A DNA stretch of 64,000 nt, taken from positions 680,754 through 744,753 of the forward strand of contig NC_063062.1 of the NCBI RefSeq assembly GCF_018812025.1, given 5' to 3'. The notes beneath the pieces were generated by a model. It was not told the origin of the DNA, did no database searches, and saw only the letters and a program-made list of their open reading frames with translations. The stretch is from Megalobrama amblycephala (lineage: Eukaryota; Chordata; Actinopteri; Cypriniformes; Xenocyprididae). The translations under genes and the position numbers were made by a program. This document shows positions 11,598-20,805 of this stretch, piece after piece (the stretch's first letter is position 1; the number at the start of each line of letters is the position of its first letter).

Positions 11598-12039
11598 GGT
11601 GCAATCATATCCACGTTGCTATGATCAGATGCTTTCTTTCTGCTGTCATTTTTGTTGTGTTTATTTTGAAGTGTGCAGTACATGTTACATATTCTATCAA
11701 AATGCCTCTCAGCAGCGTGAATGGCGTCAGGATGTTAAGTGAGCTCTCAGATTCAATGCGTTTCCCGAGTATTGGATTTTAACATGGTCTATTTTGCAAA
11801 CAACATGACTCTTGTCAATCTCCTTGTGGTTTCTTTATAGTTGAAGCCAAAATGAATCCACATGAGCTCTGTACACCGCAGCGAAAGCCAGAATAATTAT
11901 ATTGTCTTGTGAGCTGGGTTTGCTAATGCTAACGCCAGTGATGCACGCTCCTTGTGCTTCCCCGCGTCAGTTTACGTTCTGAGATAACACTGCCATATGG
12001 CGACTAGCGGTTGGGATTAAACCGAACTCAAAGCCACGA
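11598..12039. other. No recognisable feature
   Basis: No gene or clear repeat structure. Bases 11700-12000 contain moderately GC-rich DNA without a convincing frame. Confidence 0.4.
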
Positions 12040-12152
12040 ATTTTGGATGTAAATAAATAAATATCGATACAGTGTTTTTGAGAATTGATACAGTATCGCC
12101 GAACATAATGTCACGATATTGATGTGTATCGATATTTTCTTACACCTCTACT
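12040..12152. repeat. hAT/Tol2-like terminus
   Basis: Read on the minus strand from 12152, the end is TAGAGGTGTAAGAAAATATC, followed by repeated atcgatac-type words. The AGAGGTGTAA start resembles termini of Tol2-related hAT elements. The partner end was not found. Confidence 0.45.
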
Positions 12153-12239
12153 ATTTAAGGGTCTTTCTCAAGGGCACCACAGTGGTATTGAAGACAGAGG
12201 GGACAAATGCTGTTTTTTCACCGATCTAACGCACATTTA

Positions 12240-12690
12240 ATGCAGAACAACTTTTATTATATATAAAAAAGATGTGACCGCACACTCAACTTGCAAATAG
12301 TTTATTTACCAACGTTTCAGCAAAAAGCCTTTGTCAAGGTATAATTTCACTCCAAGTGGAAAGAGCATAAATAGACAATCAACAAGTGTATACAATTAAT
12401 CCCAATCAAATATACAATCAATCAATTAAGTATTCTAAAAAACTGTCCAATATACATGACAAGAATAAATACACAACAATAGAAAGTAGAAGAAACACTT
12501 ATAGAAAACAGCTTAGATCAAATTCAACATTCAGACCGTAAGGAGTAAGAGTTCTTGATGTATATATCCAATAGGCTTCACGTTTGAGTAAAATGCGATC
12601 AAGATCGCCACCTCTCCTCGGTAGAGACACTCGCTCGATACCTATATAACGTAAAGAGGAAACGGGATGATTAAATTCAACAATTTTTTT
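12240..12690 (-). pseudogene. Penelope-like retroelement, 3' end
   Basis: On the minus strand a frame ending near 12500 reads VSLPRRGGDLDRILLKREA, followed by YWIYTSRTLTPYGLN and a stop. This matches the end of Penelope-like element proteins, after the GIY-YIG endonuclease region. It is followed by the typical tail phrase gacaaaggctttttgctgaa and aacgttgg. Only the C-terminal 50 or so residues and the 3' region remain, as expected for a heavily 5'-truncated copy. There is no sign of function. Confidence 0.65.
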
Positions 12691-13079
12691 TTGTTGTTGT
12701 TATTTTCTTGTTTGATTAACGGCTGCTTAACATTAATATAAAGCTGTTAAAATGCCATTGCCACAGACTCAGAATTATCCACATTCTACTATTTTAATTT
12801 TCTTGTTTGAATAGTAGCTGTTTAACAAATGGAAGACATTTTTTCATAAATGTAATATTCACAATAAAATATGTTGTGCTAAATTAGATCACTCTAATTT
12901 TTGCTTAAGTCCACAAATGATGTGTTATTGTTTGTGATGGACCTTTGTCAAGTTCAGTTGTGTAAACCTCAAGACATAATTGATTGCCTTTTACTATGTT
13001 ATACAATGGGTGTATGATTATTTTATGTGCAGGCTTATATATACACTTAAATTATGCAGCAACGCACCTTATAAACATC
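12691..13079. other. AT-rich spacer, no feature
   Basis: No gene or organised repeat seen. The stretch is dominated by runs of T and A. Confidence 0.4.
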
Positions 13080-13260
13080 CAGAATATGACACATTTAGAC
13101 GTCCAGGGACGCGCAGAAAAGACGTGGAATTTGCGGCCAGATGATGTCAAAGACTTTGGTTCAACTTTCATTTTGGAATTATTTTTCAACGTGTCGGGAC
13201 GTGTCGGAGGGACATCTTTTCAACGGTAATCAAACGTCCAAATGTTTGCTGGGTCTGTTC
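13080..13260. repeat. gacgtcc-rich repeat
   Basis: Words such as acgtccag, gacgtgg and gggacgtgtc recur. A similar composition appears at 33700-33860 and 44575-44790, suggesting one dispersed family with CG-rich words. No termini are clear. Confidence 0.4.
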
Positions 13261-14989
13261 ACCCTAGTTCTAATATCAAACGTTAAGCTCCATCCACATA
13301 TACTAAGAATCAGCTTATTATCAACTTTTTAGTCACTGCATCAGCATCTCTTATCACCCTTTCCTTTATTAATGTGCGAATAAGCTCAAAAGGGAAATAT
13401 TAATAATTATTCAGAATTTACATTGCGTAGAGCATGTAACAAAATCGAGATCATTTAAGTGACAGTTATTTGCAGATAGGGGGACAGAACCAAATATGTA
13501 TTGTGCACAAGGTTATTAAGTAAATCACGAATACAACTATCTAAACACATACACACAATCACACATACAGTACATGGGTAGAATGGGAAATGAAAGAATG
13601 ACCTAAAAACGGAAACGGAATGAAGCTATGGAAAAAGTTCTGGAAAGAATCATCAGCTTATCATTACAAGCTCCTATGTTAACAAAGGGGGTTCACAACA
13701 TTAACTAACTAGCAGGAATTTAGTATATCGTACGATACTTGCATTATGCCTCAGCTGTTTGAAGAGCGTCCGAATATACTGTTGCAGTAGAAAGTTCTGA
13801 GAGTTCGATCCGATGGTAAAGTTGCAATCATTTCCTCCTGTGTTGAAGAAAAGATGACAAACTTAAGTGGTTAGTTTGACTCTTGTAGTAGGAAATAGTT
13901 CTTTCTCTCTTCTAGATAAGCATATGGCCGGGGGCAGGTCAAGGCCCGTGCGGCCTATGAGGCCTCCGGCCCTAGCCGGAGTGGCCACAGAGCAGCCAGG
14001 AGCTATAGAGAGTCAGTCGGGAGCAAGAGAGAGGAGGCAGAGCTGTACGTCTCCTTTTAAGGTCCGGGAGAAGTCACACCCCCCAGGGTGGACCTGACCA
14101 ATGAGGAAAGATAGAATTTTTTGAGCATGATTAAACTGGGCCTTGTGGGTTTGACTTGAGTTATACTCCAATTAATACAACAAACACACATTGAGTCCTA
14201 TGAGGAAGTGACATACATGAAAGTGTAAGTTGTGAAATGAGCATCAATTTGATAGGAGACACGATATATGAGGTTACATGAATGAGTAGTTCGCTCATAA
14301 GATATGCATAAAACAAAATACCATACAAAAGACACTTTACAAGACTGTTATAATCATACATGCAATGTCCTGGGATGCATGTTCATTTATAGAACAGTTT
14401 GACTGTAATTTGAGGCAGAAGAGACAGGCTTTTTACAGGCTTTGTGTCTTCCCTGTAGGCCTGACTTACAATGACTTTTGATACAGAGGTCTGCATAGTT
14501 TCGGGTTGTAAAAACCATGGCAACCAGATGCTAGTTCTATTACCTTGGGGAGTTGTGCAGACATCTTGATTTGCATTCGGTGAGGGGTTTTAAGTATGTT
14601 TGCTAAATATAACAAATATTTGTGTCTGATTTATCTGTCATTACATAATCCCTCCTTTCGATCACTGTCCCTCCTGTGGGCAACAACGAGCGACATTGCA
14701 GGTACAGAAAGATCAGCCATACCTCTGGCACATAAGGCTGGAAAGCCATGGTGGGCTCTGGTTGTTTGTGTCTCTTGGAGTGGTGGTTGTTCCATGGCGG
14801 ATGGTGTAGACAGTAGACAAGTTCATGTATCTGAGCTTGTGCTGCAGGTGTTGAGGCAGCCAGTGCCTTGACAGTGTGTCAGCTGTCATCCTGAAGCCAG
14901 TTAGTTTGGCGCAGGGTGTTTGCTTATGGTTGCAGGAAGTGGTTAGGACTCTGTGTAGCATGAAGAGGGTTTTGGACTGATCTAGTCAA
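13261..14989. other. Intergenic DNA, no gene recognised
   Basis: No supported gene. Bases 13920-14090 form a GC-rich island (ggccgggggcaggtcaagg and repeated ggcct words) inside AT-rich DNA, possibly from a long-terminal-repeat element, but I cannot identify it. Minus-strand frames near 14713-14961 have no recognisable domain. Confidence 0.4.
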
Positions 14990-15122
14990 GTCAAGTCACC
15001 TTTATTTATATAGCGCTTTTTACAATGCAAATTGTGTCAAAGCAGCTTTACAGTGATAACTGGTATATAATGTTGGTTGCACAGCAGCTCTAAAAGAATG
15101 GTGTCAATGCAGGCAGATCAAA
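14990..15122 (+). repeat. SINE-like dispersed repeat, copy 1
   Basis: It contains tttatttatatagcgcttt, then acaatgcaaattgtgtcaaa and gcagctttacag. This conserved stretch is shared with the copy at 30779-31164 in this window. It is cut off at its 3' side by the LINE fragment that starts near 15123. Confidence 0.7.
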
Positions 15123-16055
15123 GCAAAATTTTTGAATAAATTTAAAATACCAGTTAGACCCACGGAGTTTGCTGTTGTATTGGATGCAATTCCCCAAAAA
15201 GTATTGATCCTTCTGAGGAATGCATTACAGGAGGAAGATCTAAATTTTACAGATATCAAGGGTAAAATATTTATTGGTAATACAAATATTTTACAAAATA
15301 GAGTCTCAAATAACTATATTAGAAATATACTTAATAATATTTTTTATCCTCCAGCTCGTTTTTTCTGGTCTTCTGTGTTTGGGGATGTGAATTGGCGTAA
15401 AGCTTGGCGAACAGTGGATAAATTCTATGTTAATAATAAAGTAAAAGAAGTCTCTTTTAAAATAATGCATAGAATATACCCAGTAAAACATGTTCTGGAA
15501 TGGTTTAAATTAGATATTGATTACTCTTGTAATTTCTGTAAAGGTGAAAAGGAAACTATTTTTCATTTATTTTTCCATTGTATACGTACAAAAATATTTT
15601 GGATTGATGTGAAGCATTTATTTAAGAAAAAAATTAACATTGAATTGCAGTTGAGTGGACTTGATATAATGATACACTTTAATGATCATGGGATTGAGAA
15701 AGAGAATGCATACTTCATACAATTGTTAATATTAATGGGAAAGTTTCACATTCATAAGATGAAATGGTCTGACTCCAAGCCAAATTTTTTTTGCTTTAAA
15801 AATGATTTCAAACTGTATTGTTCTGTTTTGCGTAATTGTAAAAGTAAAAAGGCAATTTGAGCTTATAGCATTGTAAGCAGATGTATAAACTATTTATACT
15901 TAACGTCATAGAAAAGTGCATTAGTACACGAACTGGGACGCACCTTCTGTCTGTTCTACATTCCGGAGCAAAAGGTGGCGGTAATGCGCCTATTACGCTG
16001 GTTGCCAGCCACCGTTGAAGAAGAAGAAGAAGAAGAAGAAGAAAAAGAAGAAAGC
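15123..16055 (+). mobile_element. 5'-truncated Tx1/L1-type LINE with (GAA)n tail
   Basis: Only the last part of ORF2 (15132-15860) survives, followed by about 155 bp of 3' untranslated region with ggtggcggtaatgcgcc. A tail of GAA repeats (about 16017-16055) replaces a poly-A tail. A microsatellite 3' tail and severe 5' truncation are normal for this LINE group. The element sits immediately in front of dnajb14 exon 1, in the same orientation, and interrupts the SINE-like repeat on its left. Target duplications are not clear. Confidence 0.8.
15132..15860 (+). pseudogene. LINE ORF2 C-terminal fragment
   Basis: An open stretch of 242 codons without its own ATG (it begins at TTG). It carries the C-terminal region that follows the reverse transcriptase in L1-type ORF2: a WRKAWRTVDKFYVNNKVKE segment, then a Cys/His motif (CNFCKGEKETIFHLFFHC), then a hydrophobic tail region. 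The endonuclease and RT domains are missing. The frame is unbroken to its TGA, so the insertion may be fairly young, but the fragment has no catalytic domain. Confidence 0.75.
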
Positions 16056-16104
16056 GAAAGTGTTGTTCTGAATCGCAAACCGCTGTTTGTCAGCTGATGA
16101 AATG
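16056..16104 (+). promoter_or_regulatory. dnajb14: dnajb14 5' leader with 2-codon upstream ORF
   Basis: Only about 50 bp of sequence separate the LINE GAA tail from the start codon. Within it, ATG AAA TGA at 16097-16105 forms a minimal upstream ORF. Its stop codon overlaps the in-frame ATG at 16102 and shares its last A with the ATG at 16105. The 16105 ATG has A at -3 and G at +4, a strong context. No TATA box or initiator is evident in this short interval. The transcription start site cannot be placed from sequence alone. Confidence 0.45.
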
Positions 16105-16237
16105 ATGGAAGGAAATCGGGATGAAGCTGAAAAATGTTTAAATATCGCCGCTAAAGCCCTCGAAGATGGCAATAAAGACAAGGCTTTGAAATTCCTCTAC
16201 AAAGCAGAAAAACTGTATCCAACCAAAAAAGCAAAAG
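16105..16237 (+). CDS. dnajb14: dnajb14 exon 1 (N-terminus)
   Basis: It encodes residues 1-44, starting [20 protein letters not shown], plus one base of codon 45. DNAJB14 and DNAJB12 share this conserved amphipathic N-terminal region. The [11 protein letters not shown] form matches DNAJB14 rather than DNAJB12, which starts MESNKDEAERC. An in-frame ATG also occurs one codon earlier, at 16102. I prefer 16105 because it matches the family start and has the better context. The donor GCAAAAG|GTAAAT lies at 16238. Intron 1 then runs 11.3 kb. The protein is known as an ER-membrane J-domain co-chaperone that recruits Hsc70 for quality control of membrane proteins. Confidence 0.9.
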
Positions 16238-17632
16238 GTAAATTATGAATGTTTTATTTACAAACGGCACATGACCTAGTCTAGCAGATAGAAGCTAGCT
16301 GAAGATATGTTTATCTTTTTAAAATGTTATTTACAAAATCAAGAATTAATACACAGCATATTGAGAACATAAACATAACAACAGACTATAAGTTAACATA
16401 CTATAAAATTCCATAAATGCGTCATAAATGCACATAGGTTAGCAGAGGAACACAAACATGCATCGAAGTGTCATTAAATAACAGACAGAGAGAGAGAGGA
16501 ATAGGTCATTGCTTATTGTGTTTAGTAATGAAAAAATGACAAATAATAATAATCAGGACATGTAGGGTTTCCAACTTCAAAGGAAGATAAGGGACAATCT
16601 TGTTTCTTTATAGGAAAATAAGGGATACTCAAAATATTTGTACTGTACCACATAATGTATGTCACTTCAGTATCTGCAGTTGATTACTTGTTTGTTGTTG
16701 CCTGAATTAAATACTAAAATTATTTTTGGACGTGAGCAGTTGTTTTTGCAAAACTTAACTATAAAAATAATTATATATTATTATAGAGCTGCACCAATGA
16801 CCTGTGCAAATATGTGTACAAAAATTCAATAAAAATCAAAACAAAGTTTATATATCCTTGTATCCAAATATCCTTTGTTTGATTGGAAAGACAAGAGGCT
16901 ACTTATTAAACAGGCTATTAAATAAAACAATGGAATGGCATGAAAACATAACAGGCCTTGCAACAACTTGCAATAACGTGATATGAACATTTTACATTTA
17001 CATTACAATTATATTCCATTCACAAAATACAATCAAAATAAAATATCAGATATTCTAGTTTTCTATTAAAATGAACTTAATAAAATAAAAAAGTCCAAAT
17101 CTTCCAGAAGCTCAAATGCGCTGTGTAACCAATGAGGTTCATTCTCGTGTGTTAGCATTCGCAAGATCTTCTGCAAGAGGTTTGTTTCGTGCATCATTCA
17201 TGTTCGCTTGAGCTTTTGTTTTTGTTCGCTGATCATTGTTTTTATGCGAGTTAAAGCCCAAATTAAATCTGTTCATCTTAGAAAGGGATCGAGACTCTTC
17301 AGAAAATTTGGACTAAACAATTAAATTCATATGGATTAGTTTTCCGATCTCTTTATGAACTTTTTTAAGTGTCAATGTTACAGTTACGTCGGCTGTCAAT
17401 GGAGGGACAGACAACTCTCAGATTTCATCAAAAAGATCTTCATTTGCATTCCGAAGATGAACGAAAGTCTTATGAGTACAAATTTTCATTTTTGCAACTA
17501 ACCCTTTAAAACCATGGATGTTGGAACTATCTGAAAAGTGTGGGAGATGCATTTTAAATAGGCCATCAACCTCCCTTATTTTTTTTCCTCTAAGGTACAT
17601 GTAATTTGATGCTGTTTCATGCATTCTGACTT
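16238..17632. other. dnajb14 intron 1, left part
   Basis: No gene is seen. Bases 16555-16640 (ggtttccaacttcaaaggaa, then two ataaggga words) look like a dispersed repeat piece. The rest is AT-rich without organised structure. Confidence 0.5.
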
Positions 17633-18056
17633 TGGCTGCGTCCTAAAACCTAGGTAGCTGACTTGCTGCCTTATCAAGCAATGACTTGTAAGTCAGCGTT
17701 TGTGCATGAAGGCACCTTATGAAATGGATTTCGGACAGACTTCTGAGGCAGCAAAACAGTTTAATGATATACAGCAATATAGCGTGAGCTTTGGTGAGAA
17801 CTAAACAAATATTTAATTACTACAGTAGTCATTTCTTGCTAGAAATGACATCAAAAGTGGAAAATGTTGGTCAAAAATTTACATTTACTCACAAACTGAC
17901 CAGCAAACTCAACTTTCGGATGCCATATTTATTTTTCTAGCTCAACTGTCACAGAATGGAAAGCATAGGATTGTGGGATATCAAAGGCAGATAAGGATAC
18001 ATCTATGCTGCCTTGAAAAATCGATCAGATGAAGGTATTTCAGGAAACAGCTTTTT
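17633..18056. mobile_element. Probable MITE with imperfect inverted ends
   Basis: The left end reads ggctgcgtcctaaaaccta. The right end, read on the minus strand, is agctgtttcctgaaatacct, an imperfect complement. The inside contains paired words such as gctgcctt and aaggcagc. No coding capacity and no clear target duplication, so the limits are approximate. Confidence 0.35.
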
Positions 18057-18083
18057 ATGAGAAAAAAGTCATTAAATTACGAG

Positions 18084-18127
<44 letters not shown>

Positions 18128-18505
18128 CTCCTAATTTAACGTCTTTTTTCTCATAATTTAATGACTTTATTCTCAACATTTTATCTCGACTTTTTTCTCG
18201 AAATTTAATGACATTTTTCTCATAATTTAACGAATATTTTCTCGTAATTTAACGATTTTTCTCGTAATTTAATGACTTTATTCTCAACATTTTATCTCGA
18301 CTTTTTTCTCAGAATTTAACGAGTTTTTTCTCGTAATTTAACGAGTTTATTCTCAGAATTTTATCTCGACTTTTTTCTTGAAATTTAATGAGTTTTTTCC
18401 CGTAATTTAATGAGTTTATTCTCAACATTTTATTTTGACTTTTTTCTCGAAATTTAACGAGATTTTTCTCGAAATTTAACAACTTTAATCTCGAGATGGT
18501 TTTAT
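18057..18505. repeat. ATTTAACGA/TTTTTCTCG minisatellite with (AT)n hairpin
   Basis: About 20 imperfect copies of a 20-22 bp unit of the form aatttaacgagttttttctc. At the left end, gagaaaaaagtcattaaatt and its complement flank an (AT)n run (18091-18121), so 18058-18155 can fold as a hairpin. Unit spacing varies and copies are degenerate. Confidence 0.8.
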
Positions 18506-18659
18506 TTTTTTATTATTGCTTGGCCCTAATCCTCTTCCGTACCTTCCGGATTCGGATACGTTTCGGAAAGTTTTTCTTGAGTATGGCCCTGTATCACATC
18601 ATAAAGGGCGGAATTTCTTGTATGGGCACTTCTCCCAGATAAGCATGTGCACACATCAC

Positions 18660-18960
18660 CCAGAGTGAGAGCAAGAGCACACCCATCAACACGCTTCGTT
18701 TGTGTTATTGAAGCCGAAAAAATTTTCAACGGTGTCACCAAAGAAAGGAAAGAGAACCTTTTTTAGCTTCCCAAAGAACCCAGCATTAAGGGGATAGTGG
18801 ATGCAGTTTGTTTTTCCGGGGTAGCAATGGAGTTGTGCACGTATGTTTGTTTAGTCCCGGAATTTCGGTGACAAATGTTTTGTAAACAAGTTCCAGTTTG
18901 ACGCTGGATTTGCAGATCCCAGTTATACATCCTGGTCATGAGTCAGAACCGCAGGCGGTA
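18660..18960 (+). pseudogene. Second THAP-like fragment, degenerate
   Basis: In one + frame from about 18735, SPKKGKRTFFSFPKNPALR is followed by stop, WMQFVFPG, stop, WSCARMFV, stop, SRNFGDKCFVN and FQFDAGFADP. The order FPKNPALR, W and SCARMFV-x-SR-x-F resembles the middle and end of THAP zinc fingers found in fish THAP proteins and P-element-like transposases. Several in-frame stops show it is dead. The first Cys pair is not visible. Confidence 0.4.
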
Positions 18961-20044
18961 AGTAAAACTGCATCAAATGTCTTTGTTTTGTTTGCAATCG
19001 GCAAGCAAGTGTTTCCCTTTTATTTATAATGATGTTGCAGCTTGCAGATGATCACTACCCAAAAGCTGCGCGTGCTCGTGACTCTAGTTCTGCCTACGGC
19101 ATGCCTCCAGGAGCTCAGCTTTTTTCGGAAAGAGTCGATACAGTGTATCCATATTTTATAAATATGATAAATAAAATTAAAGACTTTTCTGAGATATGAA
19201 GGATACAGTACTACTCTGTAGGTACTCAAGATTAACATGAGATTGGCGGAAACTGTGTGTGTTATGTACAAAGAACGTGTTTCAAAACCTTGCATATTCC
19301 CCCCCATTTCACTGCCCTCATCTTGTTTTTTTTAAAGCAGAAACGCGTTCTGTGTGAACCAGCCCTTCCAGAGAATTAGTATGGTCTGCTGCCTCCTGCT
19401 TTGTCTTAAAGCCTTCCTCGAAGGGCTATGTTCGCAAATCAATGATTGTTCAAAAAAGTCAACTGCGAGAGGAGTGCAGCAACCGGACAATTTAGAGAGC
19501 ATTCATGCTTGCAACGGGGGAAGCATTATGAATGATGATTGATATGAACAACCGTGCATATCAATATCTTAACCAACAGAAAATAGCCTTAAATAATGTA
19601 CATTTACCAGCACACGTCAATCTTTTCTTGCGATCTTGCCGTGTACAGGTACTTTTTACACAAAAGAAGCACGTTCAACGTTGATGCGCACTGTTTTCTG
19701 TGGTAATGAACAATATCTGCCTGTATAAGTGAATAAAATGGCGCTTATTATATATTTCTCAGATCCAGCTGATAATCACTTCCTATGATTCTAGACATCT
19801 GTCAACTTGCCGCTCACATAAACTGATCACATTTTAATGATGCAAAAGATGCACACGTTCACACCATGTGAGACATATGAAAGGCTGAGGCTTAGAGTAA
19901 AATAATGCAGTTACAAGGTGTGTATAATTTAAACTACTTTATTAAATAACTCACAACCGATTGGCACTAACAGTAGCTGCTGTTCAGTTCTCGTGCTGCT
20001 GCTTTTCTGCTCTCTTCATGAATTCTTCCCTCTCCACGTTGAGT
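18961..20044. other. dnajb14 intron 1, no gene
   Basis: No supported gene or element ends. Some of 18530-19560 may belong to the same decayed insertion as the THAP-like fragment, but no boundaries are visible. Confidence 0.4.
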
Positions 20045-20391
20045 TTAACATCACTAGCCACGTGGATTATAGATTATAGAATAAAGTATGTGTATTTAAA
20101 GTTTTTATAGACCTATTTCACACCAAACATGAACCAGCACGGTGTATGCACACATATTTCATCATGTCATCTTCTTCATTTGTCCCTTGTGCTTGGGAGT
20201 TTGTTGTAATTTTTCTCCATGCTCATATATTAATATTCATTATTCTGTATATTGAGTGTGTTGTAGGTCTGTGTTTCATTGGATGTTCTCTCCCCTCTTC
20301 CACTCCTTCTGCACTCAAACTTTTCCAGAGCTTTGCATGCCCATTTTCACAGAGTTTTCCAGCTCAGAGGTATGAAAGACCAGGCTAAAAC
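20045..20391. mobile_element. TTAA-type element copy 3, truncated
   Basis: It matches the 3' third of the elements at 20806 and 21968, sharing cactagccacgtgg, ccagcacggtgta, cttgtgcttgggagtttgtt and ccagagctttgcatgccc. It stops at gaccaggctaaaac (20391), just before its expected final bases. The next base starts a hAT-like end (CAGGGTATCCGCAGG). The 5' two-thirds are absent or unrecognisable. Confidence 0.7.
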
Positions 20392-20801
20392 CAGGGTATC
20401 CGCAGGGCATAAAAAAAGCATTAAAAGTCATTCAATTGATTTTGCAAAAATTAAGGCTTTAATTGGCATTAAAAAGCATTAAATTTTATTTCTACAAGCA
20501 TTATATTTTTTAGATAGTTTTGAAGAAAAATAATACTACCAGTTCATTTTGAATAAAGCCTAAATAATTAATAACTTTGATTTGCTTTCGCAAAATATGT
20601 ACATTGGTGTGATACACACACGGAACCAGTTTGGTAATTGCCTCCGGCCGGTGCAAAATTTGCTTAACTCTGGTTTGGACAGCGGCGCACTGGGACCTGT
20701 AGACAGAAGGCTGCATCAGTGTTGCCAACTTAGCGACTTTTCAGACCCCTTTTGAGACTTTTTTCAAAGAAAGCGCGTTGTGACGAATATAGCGACCCTT
20801 G
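20392..20801. mobile_element. hAT-like element, left terminus
   Basis: It starts CAGGGTATCCGCAGGGCAT, followed by repeated gcattaaaa words. It resembles the inverted end at 26102 (CAGGGTTTCTACAGG on the minus strand, with similar cattaaaa words behind it). The 8 bp flanks differ (gctaaaac and taatacgt), so the two ends are not proven to bound one element. The part at 20700-20800 (gttgccaacttagcgacttt) resembles words near 25000. Confidence 0.55.
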
Positions 20802-20805
20802 TTAA

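Noticed and set aside
16102..16104. Using the first in-frame ATG as the dnajb14 start
   Set aside because: The next ATG gives the family start MEGN and has A at -3 and G at +4. The earlier one overlaps the uORF stop and has a poorer context. It cannot be excluded.
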